A DNA stretch of 64,000 nucleotides from Atopsyche davidsoni. Taxonomy: Eukaryota; Arthropoda; Insecta; Trichoptera; Hydrobiosidae. Within the stretch, counting starts at the first letter, position 1, and the number at the start of each line of letters is the position of its first letter. Made by a program: the position numbers and the translations under genes. The stretch covers positions 10,232,501-10,296,500 of the forward strand of contig JAILWY010000027.1 of assembly GCA_022113835.1 (NCBI GenBank). Reading direction: 5' to 3'. The notes beneath the pieces are model-generated. The model was given only the letters and a program-made list of their open reading frames with translations. It did not search any database and had not been told where the DNA came from. Positions 10,923 through 22,769 of this stretch are shown one piece after another.

Positions 10923-11042
10923 CTGGCCGTCCTTGTTGGCGTCGGCGCGCTGCCTGAGGCCGTCCCAGATCTTGATCATGGTGTCGTAGGTCTCGGTGTG
11001 CTTGGAGTCACCCTGCGCCCACCCTCGCAGAGTGCAGATTTT
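10923..11042 (-). CDS. Calexcitin-like EF-hand protein, coding exon 3
   Basis: This 120-nt exon encodes 40 residues beginning KICTLRGWAQGDS and ending IWDGLRQRADANKDGQ. The acceptor is a T-rich tract plus TAG at 11045-11043. The donor is CAG|GTCAGT at 10922-10921. Both boundaries are phase 0. The end, D-A-N-K-D-G-Q, is the first seven positions of a canonical EF-hand calcium loop (Asp 1, Asn 3, Asp 5, Gly 6), so the intron cuts this loop and the next exon must finish it. Calexcitin is a cytosolic calcium- and GTP-binding signalling protein related to sarcoplasmic calcium-binding proteins. The identification is from recalled similarity to insect calexcitin. Third codon positions are GC-rich, unlike the surrounding DNA. 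Confidence 0.92.
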
Positions 11043-11188
11043 CTAAAAAAAAATATATACATTTCAGTAATATTTTTATTAAAATAAATATTTTCATGCT
11101 AGATTCTATCTATTTTGTTTTCGGCAAAGCAAAATCGAAAATACCCCAATTCCATAGATGATAAACCGTATTTACGATTTTGAATACT

Positions 11189-11342
11189 ATTACTAATATG
11201 ATTAGGCACATTAGTTCATACGTAGAAGATGATTTAAAGAAACTCTCTGATGATTTAAATGAACTAATGTGCCTAATCATATTAGTAATAATATATTAAA
11301 CCCGTAATGGGTAATAAATACGCATCTGATTGACGTTCAATC
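11189..11342 (+). mobile_element. Palindromic SINE, copy 2 (loop deleted)
   Basis: It starts ATTACTAATATGATTAGGC, runs through AAAGAAACTCTC, then turns directly into TGATGATTTAAATGAACTAA and the mirrored body, followed by the family tail (ACCCGTAATGGGTAATAAAT, ACGCATCTGATTGACGTTC). The tRNA head and inner halves of both arms are missing, leaving a near-perfect short palindrome. This is what central deletion of a hairpin would give. Confidence 0.8.
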
Positions 11343-13658
11343 AAAAAATCGACATACGTATTTTGAATACTATAATATTTAGTGTAGTTTAAAAACTTCT
11401 TTAGTATAATAAATATATTAAAGGTATTGTGCGGTTATACAGTTTTAGTATTTATTATTTTTTATAAAATATATCTGTAATATAAAATATATATTTATAT
11501 ATATAACCACATATAATGCACTCCTATTGATTTCGGTATAAAAATACTGTAGAATCTAATATGTTATACAAATGATTTTTTATCGAATTTTTCATTTTAG
11601 GTGTATTGAAAAAATGTTTGGTTTTGATTAAAAATGAAAACAGTGAATTTCACGATGTTTTAATAATTAAATTGAAAACTGTTATGAAATTCTATTGGTT
11701 TTGCATACCCAGCACGTTGCCTCTCTCAACTTTTTCCCTGCTTCGCATAGATTTACGTGAGCTCCCCGAAACAAATCAACGTCCCAGAGACCCGTCGTAG
11801 AACCCACCCCACCCTGTAGATATTTATCGAGGCGAGGTCTTTACTACCGAGGGTAGTCCCAAATTCCAGCCGATGTTTTGTATAAATTTTCCCGAGGGTC
11901 TACTTGTGTGGTTTCATATCTCTTATTATACCACATTCATATTATTTTTGGCCATAACAATCAAAATAAGCATTTGATGTTGAAACTTAATTAATTTTAC
12001 CAATTATTTCTCTATTTTTTAGTGATGCTTCAAAAATATGAATATATTTTCATTTTATTCAGATAATCGCTTAAAAAAGTAATTAAACAGGAATGTTCTT
12101 CACAATATAACCTAGATTCCTTCACTGCAGAGTGTTTGGAAAAGAGTGTAGCTCACGTGAGCCAAACAGGTCTAACTCATGATTGGACGTTTATTACTGA
12201 TTAATACTCCAGAATTTACAAACATATGTTCGCTTCCTCGTAAAATCGATTATTCAATTTCACTGCAATAAGTCTGTAGCGGTGTCTAATAATAATTTCC
12301 TGGGAATAGATCAAATTCATGTTGTTACGAAAATCCCAAACAGAAGTTAATAGCTCTATAATGCTTGGTTTTTAGCCAGATTGCTTAACAAACAGTAATT
12401 TCAGTCAAAATAATAGTAAAAAAAAAATATTTATTACTTTCAGCGAATTAAACTATTTTTTAACCTTCGCAAGCTTTTTGGCTATCTACATATTTTTCAA
12501 ATATATTATATATATAATTAAATTTGTTCATCGTGGATAAAAATCTTAATGGGAATTTTTGAGAAGTTTTTTCAGGCAAAGTGCTCACAGACAAAAATAT
12601 TCGTAAACTCCTAGCCATTTGCCAATTCGTACTCGTGTCGTAAAATAGACAAACGATTCGTGCTAATTGCTCAACTGGTCGAAGCAGTTATCCGATTCAA
12701 GTTGCACAATGGACTCTAGTAAATAGTTTTCTATTGCGAATGTGCTCCACGCTAGAACTATGCGGACCTAAATGCACTTTTATACAATTATAATTATTTA
12801 ATATAATAAAGTAAATTTGTAGAATTCCAAAGTTTCATTCTTATAAAACAATATTACAGCAGCGACCGCCACAACCTGCTGATGTATTTTATTGAATTAT
12901 ACACATGTTGATAAATTTTTCGTACAGACCTTTTTCCCAGATTTTTTAAAGATATGTCACTAGTAAAGATCGTGTATTGAATGCCATTTTTTTATGTTTA
13001 GCTTTTTTAATTTTATATCTGAAATACTAGAGAAGGAACAGTATAGCCCTGACATGCTTTCATGTGAAATTTGCAAACCGTTTTGATAGAACAGTGGGAT
13101 GCGCGCGTAATAGTTTTCTATTTCCAATGTGGAGCGGCAACGCTGTCGGGCTGCTTCCGGTTGTTTACGCCCGTCACCTGCGGCCTGGGAGGAGGCTTTG
13201 ATTCAAAGGGACTGACGCCTAAACATCCGCGCCGAAGCCTGAAGAACTGATTCTGAGCGTTTCTTTATGTGCACGGGCTGAAGCGATTGTAGATTTCCTT
13301 CATGCTTGAGTAAAAATAGTGTTAAGGAGTCAACGAACCACAGTAAATATGCTTTCTTTAAATTTTAAACATTAACAATTTTTGAAGGGTTGCGTACTTA
13401 ACATAATAAAATTTAATGTGTATATTTCAGGTAACGAGATAAAAGTAACGAATCGAGCAAAACACTCCAAGTCACTCAAAAACCATAAATCAAAATATAA
13501 TTAACACAAAACAGTAGAAATGTCATCCCATAAAGTATATATTTTATTTAATTTTGGGAAAAATTTCTGTTCAATAAAATCCTTTATATAAATATATATA
13601 TTCATATAAATACGTCAATGAGTTCAATCGATCGGAAAGTTAAAAGAGGTAGAATATG

Positions 13659-13685
13659 AAAAAAAAAAAAAAAAAAAAAAAAAAA
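13659..13685. repeat. Poly(A) run, 27 A
   Basis: Uninterrupted A run followed by a purine-rich stretch (GAAAAGAGAGGAAAACGG). No clear retroposed body precedes it. Confidence 0.9.
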
Positions 13686-13949
13686 GAAAAGAGAGGAAAA
13701 CGGAGAAAACATATCGTTATTTTCCGTAAGTGGAAAAATAAATCTGTATTGAATGTATAATCCTTAATGTGGGAGAGGGATGGATTTATTTACTTTCATT
13801 TTTCCACCCTGTTTGTTATTCGCAGCACAAGGGAGCGAACATGAACATCTGCAAAATAAATACGAGAAATCTGAAAGCCCGTCCGTTATACGAACAAAAT
13901 ATTTAGTGTGTACACTATTTACATCTTAAATTAAACTTATATTCTCTAT

Positions 13950-13975
13950 TATATATATATATATATATATATATA
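13950..13975. repeat. (TA)n microsatellite
   Basis: About 13 uninterrupted TA units inside intron 2. Confidence 0.9.
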
Positions 13976-14762
13976 CTGTATTTATAAATATATCTGTATT
14001 TATAAATGTTCCCACTTGTGTTCAGTACAACACCAGGGGCGTTGGTTTGTAAATGCGACAATTTCCGTGAACGCAGAATTCAGAAATAAGTGGTTCATTG
14101 TGAGGGTTAAGCTGTTGGAATATGTTTTGCCCATATCACGGGGTTGAAAGGCCTTCAGTTGTGTCGCTGAGGTTAGCTTTGGGATATTTTGGATAAATTC
14201 CAAAGGGTATGTGTGTACACTTGCCACGGGATCACCCCACAGCTATTCGAAGGACAGTGACATTGGAAATTTGTCTCTTCGTGTCATATTTATTAGGGTT
14301 GGCAAAAACGTTTCAATTCTCACCTGTTCATAATTAAAAATCAAATCTTATCTAAACAATCGTTTGGTGTTAAAATATTTGGTCTGAGTTTATAAAAAAA
14401 ATATATAAAATTTGCAGAAGAGTAAAACAATAAAAGTCTTTGCTATACAACTGAAAAAGCACTTTAGGTGAATCCTGAAAAACATCTACTCAATAAAAGT
14501 TGCTCATTGATTCAATCATTCCGAAATTGATTTAACAACTTTTGTTTACTTATAAGAACTAAATTTGTGTTTGTAAGTTTTAGTGGTCGTTGTTATAGGG
14601 AATATTGGGTTATGGGGTATTATGTCGCGTTTTTCTGATGTTTCAGTCTAAGTACTGTAGCTATCTCCGCGGATTTGATTTGAGATGTTTTAAAATTTAA
14701 AAAAATATATGAATCAACGGTATTTGAATATTTTATACATATATTAAATAAATTAAACTCAC

Positions 14763-14815
14763 CTCGATGGCCAGCTCGAAATCCTTCTTCTCGATGGTGC
14801 CGCTCTGGTTTACAT
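14763..14815 (-). CDS. Calexcitin-like EF-hand protein, coding exon 2
   Basis: A 53-nt exon with acceptor TTTCAG at 14821-14816 and donor GAG|GTGAG at 14762. With the G left over from exon 1 it starts with a split Asp codon and reads VNQSGTIEKKDFELAIE. This supplies nearly all of the first EF-hand loop: Asp 1 (split codon), Asn 3, Ser 5, Gly 6, Thr 7, Ile 8, Asp 12. All canonical ligand positions are occupied, so this site should bind calcium. The intron before it is phase 1 and the one after is phase 0. The frame is closed on the opposite strand. No alternative reading fits as well. Confidence 0.93.
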
Positions 14816-17800
14816 CTGAAAGCAAAGAGCGGATGCGTGAAAAATAATCATGACAAGGGTGCAACATTCATCTTGTTCATACGCCAAAGGGTGGTTTTAT
14901 TCAAACGTGTTTCAAAATATTGAAGTCAAAATATTTTGTTTGACCTGATTCGAAGAATACTCAACAAGATACGACGGGATATTTTGCCAAATATTAACAA
15001 ATGGTTCTCCTATGAAAAAGAACCGGTTTGGTTAGCAATTATAAACGACTGAAAAAATTACTGTAAAATAGGATGAAGACATAACAAACCAATGGTTTCA
15101 TTCAATAAATTATTAATTAAATTAATCCTTTGACCATATTTATTTTTTCATTAAAAAGTCATCTCTTTAATTAAAAGAATCCCTTATTTAATTTCACGCG
15201 TACCCTTTGTGCGAAACAGTGCCTTTTTAAACTAGAAAATGTCGATTACATTCCCTTTCAATGAATCATCGGAGGACCCTGAGAAACTTTTCGCCTTGAC
15301 GAGTAAAAGAGAATCTGATGGTGTAAATATATTTTACACATGCCAGATACGTCACATTTCAATATATTATTATAAAATTTAAAGTTAATTTTTCTGTCTT
15401 TTTACAAGACAGATAAAATATTGCAGGAGAGTTAGTTTAAATTTAAGCAAACAGTTTTGGTTTATGAATTTAAGAAAACACTAATAAATTAACTGAAAAT
15501 AAACGCATAGTTATATTTTTAAACGCTTCTTTGTATTGTAAATTGTAGCCTCTCCCACTCCACGTGTATGGGTCTACAAGACTTTTTTAAAGTATAAAAT
15601 AATTAATATTAAATTTAAACGGAATGAGTATGTACAGCAAAGTCACAAATACATAGTTTTTTTTATTAAACATGTGTTTGGTTAATACGCATAGCTTATA
15701 GTTGTAATTTTTTTTTAAATTGATTATATTCCTATAAACATTGCAGAAATAATAAATGAATCCTTGCGATTCTTAAACGTCAATTTAGGCTAAAGAATTA
15801 ACATAAAAACGCTTCTTTGTAGATTAAAAATAATTTATCGAGTAAATGAAAACAATGACGATTAAAAAATAATCTCAATTACAAACTTTGTAATTTTAAA
15901 GCGAATCTGTTTCTCTATTAAAAGCAAATTACACAGCTACCTTGTATTTTGACAGGCTTTAGCACTTATGCGATGAATACGTTTTCATGGGGTCTAACAG
16001 GGTAAATATTTTTTCATGGTGATATTTCAACGGATAAGAGGCCTCACCTTGGCTAGAATATTCCTTTTGCATTTCTATATAAAATATAGTGCTTAATATC
16101 GCGAGGCAGAAAAGGCAGGGAATCGATTAGATGGTCAGATAGCAGTTGCGTGAATAAACTCCTTAAAATTGTGATTTCTCTTGATTCCTTGACATGATTT
16201 AGCTTGAAGAAAGTAAATAGTTTCTTCACGCAACTTTTGTTTTGTTTTTTTTTTTTTTAAATGTTTTTTTGTGTTGCCTTACGTGATGTCAGTAAATTCC
16301 TGACTTTCTCGGTTAATATATTGTAATTGATTTTATTACTGACCGCAACGTAGAGTAGACCCTAATTAATTAACCGATGTTCATGATTTTTTTTAGAGAG
16401 AGAAAAAACAAAGAATTGTGTCTACGACATATACTTCTATCAGGCTTTTTTATGTCAGCATGAGTGCTTTTCTACTTTAACTACACGCGAAGCTTGGTAC
16501 AGCTTATGAAAGTACTTGGTACCTGTAAAACGTATTTACTAGAAGAGGTGAACTTGCAGGTTTCCACGGGAAGTTGGAGACATGACCGTCGTGCCAATTC
16601 GTTTAAGCACTCCCCTGTCTATGCAGCCTTATTTATTTGAAGATCTTATTATATAGATTTTTATAATACATGGTGATTTTGGTGACATGGACAAAATATT
16701 AAATAGTTTTGGTAAACCAAAATGATAATATATAGGATGCGATTAATTTACTGTATTAGTATTACTCAAGTATTTTAAACCGAAAAGTAACAAACTAAGA
16801 TAAATTATAATACTTGTTTTTTATATAGACCCATAGTTTTGCAAAGTTGTCTTTTTATAATTGGGTATTTCCTTGTGTATTGGTTTTGTGTTGTAGGCAC
16901 TCAAACTTTATATGTCGGGTCAGATGCAATACCATCTGAAAAGGAAACCTAATCTTGGACCTTACCTTCGGTGCATACCCTTTTAAGGTTATCCTCACTC
17001 CAAGCATCAGCATAACAAAACGAAGATCGTCACTTAGATACAAAGGCAAGCAATGAATTCTTAAAAGCAAAACGAAAAAAAAAACGAACAGACGTGTAAA
17101 CAAAACGAAATTGGGTTGAACATAGTTCTTTTAATTTTTATTTCATTTTTAAATTGTTGAAAATAAATATAAAAATGGTTATCTTCAAGAAATATAAATT
17201 TAATGCGGTGCTATGGTACTTGAGGGTTTTGTTAAATTGCTTTTATTGTTCTGACGGTCTATGGGAAACCATTTTTCGCAAGTAAATCTTTTAAGCATTT
17301 TAGTTTCTTAGAGTCTTTACTACCAAGCCAGCGGGTAATCTAATTTAATGTGTTTTGGTGTTTGATCTTGATGTATACATAAAATGGCGAGAAATACGCT
17401 CGTAAAAATTCAATGGTCTAAACAAGAAGCTTAAATAAAGAAATTCAATCGAAATTTCCTATTATTTCTTTTATTTATTTATACAAGAGTATATTGTGTG
17501 AAACTTAAGCATATTGCTACGAATTTCTAAGAGTTGCTAATTGTACACTAGAAATATATTTTCACTGAAATACGACGCTTTTTAAATCTATCTACAAAAA
17601 TATACATCAAAAGAGTGTAATTTTTAGGAACAGTCATTTTTGGGTCGCCATTTGTAATACATCCATCGTGTCTAAGAGAGGAAACTTATAAATAATCGGT
17701 TTTTATATTTTTAAGATAACCCTCAAACCCTTGCACTGTCATATTTTAATAAATAAAGCATCTTCCAAATAATTTGCTATGGGATATTTTTATAGGCCAT

Positions 17801-20771
17801 TTAAAGTTTTTTTATAAATCATACGCCAGGAACCTCAGTTGAATATTTATTACGGGTAGTTGCAACAGATATAATGACTTTGGGCATTAATCCATGCAAT
17901 TTACGAGCAAACCGTGCCAGTATCGAGTATACGAAATTCGTCAAAACTACTTGTACACCTTTTCGAGATTGAGTCCGAAATTAATATTATAACGTAAGTG
18001 TAAACTCTATTTGTGTTTTAAGATAATTAAAACGCTTTGTTCTCTGCGGCTAGCCTGCCTGTTTGCCATTTACTGAGTTTCAGATTTAAACCCAGATGAA
18101 GCAGATTTTAAATCTGTTTTAAACGTTGAGTTGTGAAGAAACACTTTAACCACGACACAGTCGCAATTCCCTCTGAATTATTTAATTTTCTTGTGCATAT
18201 ACCGCTTCTCTTGCAGCTTTTTATTATAATAGATATAGTTTTGTATGACGTAGTTATAAACTGCTCTTGTTTTGAGTCTTCTAAAGTTTCAGCCACGTAC
18301 CCTAAAAAATCCCCAAAGACGATCAAAACGCCAGAAGACTTAAAATTCAATATAGCAAAGTTATGTTACTTTGTTGAGTGTGTGATGAATTTACACAAAG
18401 CCACTGTGCGTTCAAAATGCTTAAATGATATTTTGAGGCATGCATTGCTCTATTGCATGCATGCACTGAATATTTTCAACGGCTTGTATGTATACAGGGT
18501 GGGTCGATCTACCACTAAGCCTCCACTAATCCTGCAATAGGAAGTTGCCTGGCGCATCCACTCACTTCAACTGCAGTCGGCGCAATTGGAAAGTTTATCC
18601 TCAAACAGAATTACTTCTGGAATTAGAAACCGCGGCCCTGACTTCACTCGGGATTCCGATTTCAGTTGGATCTGTGCGACTAAAATCAAGTCCCATTTCA
18701 ATAAATGCCCACAAAAAAAAAAGAATAAAATCAATCATATTTGTAAAAATTTATGAGGCAGTTAAAATATCTCTTCTTATTAATCTTTGCCAAATGTTAT
18801 TTTCCTGTTAGTTTTGTTTAATTTGTTAGAGATCTAAAATAGCAGACACTTTTAATTTATTATATGTATGACTTGGTGCTGTTGATTAATCGTTCGTCAA
18901 ATAACCGAAGGCTACATTAAACTTTTACTTTGAGAATTTTAAAGTATATCCTGAAAGTAAAATGAATATCTCAAAAGACGATTTCAGTCAAAGCAACGAC
19001 AGAACCTTGTCAGAAAAATTTATCAATCAGTAATGGAAATTATTGACTTATAGTCAATTGATAAAATAGTTAAGTTTATTTAATTAAATTAAATTGATTT
19101 TGTTGTTCGAGATAAGTTCACATGCATAATTAATTAAAGACATATTCGATTATCGACTTCGACTGATCATCTACCCGACAAATAATTAATTACTCTAAAA
19201 TAAACTTATGAATAGGTTAGTACTAGGCAAAACGTATTATTAATTTTTAATAAAATAAAGTAACGTATATTTGGTCATTAAAAGGCAAGGTTTTTATATA
19301 TCACAACGAATTTATCAAAAAGGTTCTCCAACATTTTATGACAACAATAATTTTCCTACCGCATTCTAGAATATATATTTTTAATAAAACCTCATCGTAC
19401 TATTCTGCGTTGGATGCTTTTACTTACGGAATACTATAATTTCCCGTACATGATAAAGTACTCGCCTTAAAGCGACCCTGAGAATGGTAGCACCGGGGGA
19501 TATTTACATCTAATGCATATTTTGGTTAATTGCATTTAATAAATGTTTATCTAGGTAACTTTATATCTAATTTTAAATCTACTATAATAATAGCCATTGT
19601 GTGTGTGTGTATGTTTCATTTTTTGCTTCTCTATAGAATATCTTAAAAGATACAACGCTGATTTTTTGCACGTAAGTTCAGTAAGTTTTTCCGCAGTTAT
19701 GTGCCGAATTTCAAGACGATAGGATAATATTTTCATTCATAAACTAATTAAATAAAACTATCAAATATGCTTTATGTACGAATTATATGATTCTGTTGTT
19801 CACAGCGAGAATTTCAAATTTAGAATTTTAACAAAAAAACAAAATATGATGCTTCTAAGAAATTTCCAAATTATGTCAGCTTGACACAAGTACCAATTTT
19901 ATTTTTTAGTTGCATTAGAAATTATTAATCACATCATTAATAACTTTAAATGCCTCCTAAAAAAATAACACCGTTTAAGCACAGCAAACGTAATTAAAAA
20001 AGAATAGCACAATTGAACGTGATAAAGACTGCATCTAATAAAGAACAGTGCAGTGAAAGTGATTCGTTGTTTGTGACACGAAATGTGATATTTCCTAGAG
20101 TGGCTTTGCTTTAGAAATTAATATCCGGTTATTCCAAATATATGTGTACAAAATGAAATAAAATATTCATCTAATTGTCAGCCAAACGTATGTTCAAACA
20201 CTATTGCATCGTTCATCGAATACGTCATTTTATGACGGGCTACATTTCTAGTATATTTATAATACATATCAGTTGAAATTATACATATATGCTTTCAGGA
20301 TTATTCAGACATTTCAGTAGTACGTCTGATTCTTAAAAAAACCTTTTGATATACATGACCTTCAAAGCACACCGACAAAATACCTCACCTTAATGCAAAC
20401 TATAAAATTTTTAACACGAAAACACCACACTCAAACAAAAGAAGCCTAACAAAAGTATTTAATTAATTGTATTTCTGATGATTTACGAACGTTTGATGCG
20501 TTTTTAAATGCCGCGAACTGTCAGAGGGAAGTGCCTCCCCCGGCGCGGGATATAAACCCTGAAATTTATTGTCTATTAGCGTCAGGGCGAGAGGGTGGAG
20601 GCTCTCGAGGAGACGCCCAGACCTCGGCCGGGGTGATGTACTGCACCACCGAGCCGCCCTCGTTAAAAAATAATCATCCACCTTGGATGGATTTAACAAG
20701 TTTACAAAACTACCCTCGAGCTTAATTCGTCGCATTTTCTCGATGCCTCTCCTCATAGAGGGTTGATGACC

Positions 20772-21524
20772 ATTTAAACCAGAGGTTCCCAAAGCGGTCA
20801 ATATCGACCACCAGGGGTCGATTTCGCCCTGCTAGGGGTCGATGACGGCGGAAAATAAAATTGGGGGTGCATGAACTGTAAATGGTGTTCTACGAGAGTG
20901 GATCCCATGTAAGCAGGTCATCATCAAAATTTAGACATTTCGTAAATGTCATAATGCACCGAACAAGAAGTATTTTGTATGTTTTTAATTATTGTATTTT
21001 ATTCTATTTAACATATTAAAATGGAATTCCACCAAGTATTCTCTGTCAAAAAGATTGATTTTCTGAATGTTAGTATATTTGCATCTTGTGTGTTTTTAAT
21101 TAATAAAGGTATAATTAACTTTACGTGTATTTTAACTTTTTCATTTTTAAACCTACTGTACAGTAAACCCTATGAAAGTGAGTTGTTCTATATAATATTT
21201 TTGAGTAAAATACTTGAGTGATTTTCCACATGTTCGTTTTTATTTGTGACCGGTTTCGCCAACCTTTCACGTTGGCATTATCAAACTCCAATTTAAAATT
21301 AAACTCCAAAATAAAATACCAAGTATTTTACTCAAAAATATTAAAATGGAATTCCACAACACCTGACAAAAATATTGAATTTCTTGTTCTATATAGGATG
21401 TCAAAAATATGTATGTAGTTGATGAATTTGTAAAAATTCAATATTAGCAGGGAGTCGACGAAAAACAGGAAAACTCTACAAGGGGTCGACGGGACAAAAT
21501 AGTTTGGGAAACTATGATTTAAGC
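20772..21524. mobile_element. hAT-type non-autonomous element with 8-bp target duplications
   Basis: The element 20780-21516 (737 bp) begins CAGAGGTTCCCAAAG and ends GTTTGGGAAACTATG, imperfect inverted ends. It is flanked by ATTTAAAC (20772-20779) and ATTTAAGC (21517-21524), an 8-bp duplication with one mismatch. It inserted into the LINE relic and itself carries a foldback insertion (21018-21395). No transposase frame. Confidence 0.85.
21018..21395. mobile_element. Foldback element nested inside the hAT element
   Basis: The block AAAATGGAATTCCAC..AAGTATTCTCTGTCAAAAA occurs at about 21020 and again at about 21345. Between them TTTTTGAGTAAAATACTTG (about 21199) and its reverse complement (about 21332) form an inverted pair around GTGACCGGTTTCGCCAACC..TTGGCATTATCAAACTC. 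That inner phrase, with its GGTTGGCGAAACCGGTCAC reverse, resembles the ends of some Penelope-like and LINE elements, but I cannot place it in a family. The 7226-7357 repeat is a deleted sibling. Confidence 0.6.
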
Positions 21525-22582
21525 CCTGAGCCAGTCTCACCAATTCGGGCACACTTCCGACCTCTTCCACTGAACTTTTTTCCCATTGATTTTTCCTTGA
21601 GCAATCAGCTGGAGGATGCTTTACTTACTGTTACAAAAAAATGTGCCCAAAATATGAGACCTTCCGCTTCTTTACCAACGTCAAGAGTTTTCTTTCTTTG
21701 CTCATGCTGTGCTAGACTCTCTCATTTGTGACACGGTCAACCCATGGTATTGTCAAAGATTCGACTATATGCAGTATGTGAATATCCAGCAAGACTCTAG
21801 TGTTTTATACTTTTTTTAATTTTTCTCTCCATAAACTCAATACGACAATAGAAAATTCCATTCACCTAAGCCACACCTTGTAAGCCCCACAACCTGCGAC
21901 AAAATCAGATGATAATCACTTAGCGCATTGTAAGCATAATAGCCTCAACAACTATTGTTAATCAACACAAGAAAAAAAAAACTTATTTTCATAGAGTTAA
22001 ACCGTAATTTGCTTTGACTGCTATGTATGTGTACATGAATGTTTTTTTGCTGCCTAATTTCAGATATTATTTTAGCAATATCCACAATATTCGTTCATGA
22101 AAACAACGTTTCCGAGTTTCGAGCCTCGTTTTTCGACTCACATCCTCGCCGGCTAGAAAATGGGATCGACAAAAAATGTTAATTTGGTACACTTAGGGAA
22201 AACTGCTAAACGATTATCGAGTACGTGAAAACCATCGCTAATGTCACGTTAAATTGGGGCGTGTTTTGATTGACAGCACAAATTGCTTTTGAAAAAATTA
22301 AATATACGTTTACTCAAACTTTGGACTAAATATAAACCGGAAAACGTGACAATTAATTTTCTTAAAACACACGAGTGCGTCTAGCTCGTTTTTTTTTTTT
22401 TTTAATAAAAAATGATTTATTATAGTAAAGATGGCTTTTCGGATGATTATTATATTGTGATAACTAAAATGAGAAAAGTATAGTTTTATTTAATCGATTA
22501 TTAATAATGTCTTTTTTTAAAGCGAATAATTATATATTTTAATGTGTAACCAAATTTATTATTACTAATATAATATAGTGTA

Positions 22583-22769
22583 TCTCGGCCCAGTGCTTTA
22601 TATCCAATTGAGCTACAGTACTGCTGTGATTAAGTATAATTTCTTTTCTATTATATAAATATATATTTCTAGTAAATAGGTCAAATATGTTGGATTATTA
22701 TCACTTTATTACAGCTATACTGTAGCTTAATTGGATAAAGAGTTCTGGCAGTGGGTTCAGATTCCACAG
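22583..22769. repeat. Inverted pair of tRNA-like sequences
   Basis: On the plus strand at 22718-22769, TGTAGCTTAATTGGATAAAG has an A-box-like TAGCTTAATTGG and, after TTCTGGCAGT, a B-box-like GGTTCAGATTCC followed by AC. At 22583-22624 the minus strand carries TGTAGCTCAATTGGATATAA followed by GCACTGGGC, about 40 bp closely matching the right arm. The two arms face each other across about 90 bp of AT-rich DNA. No complete cloverleaf is possible, so this is a SINE-like relic and not a tRNA gene. Confidence 0.6.

Larger units (their letters stand above)
11043..14762 (-). other. Intron 2 of the calexcitin-like gene
   Basis: It runs from the GTGAG donor at 14762 to the TAG acceptor at 11043, about 3.7 kb. 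It contains the shortened palindromic SINE (11189-11342), a 27-A run (13659-13685) and an AT dinucleotide run (13950-13975). A moderately GC-rich patch at about 13130-13310 has no recognisable coding content. Confidence 0.9.
20735..21815 (-). mobile_element. Non-LTR retrotransposon 3' relic, interrupted by a hAT insertion
   Basis: The two parts (20735-20779 and 21517-21815) are continuous in the uninterrupted relative at 50246-50645. On the minus strand it reads, in shifting frames, WVDRVTNER, then KERKLLTLVKKRKVSYFGHI, then ELVRLAQGL, and after the insertion the GAGGAGAGGCATCGAGAAAA tail. TNE..L....KE.ELL...K.RK..Y.GHI is a familiar block near the C-terminus of non-LTR reverse transcriptases. 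Several stops and frameshifts make it a dead copy. Confidence 0.75.

Noticed and set aside
16855..17103. An 82-codon minus-strand frame with a hydrophobic start that looks like a secreted peptide
   Set aside because: The hydrophobic start comes from an AAAAC-rich stretch; no cleavage-site context, no paralogue in the window and no splice evidence.
18133..18540. A 135-codon open frame, the longest outside the right-hand GC-rich satellite
   Set aside because: No domain, no start context or splice signals that support it, and a neighbouring frame of the same length class on the other strand. I noted it within the intron entry but do not call a gene.
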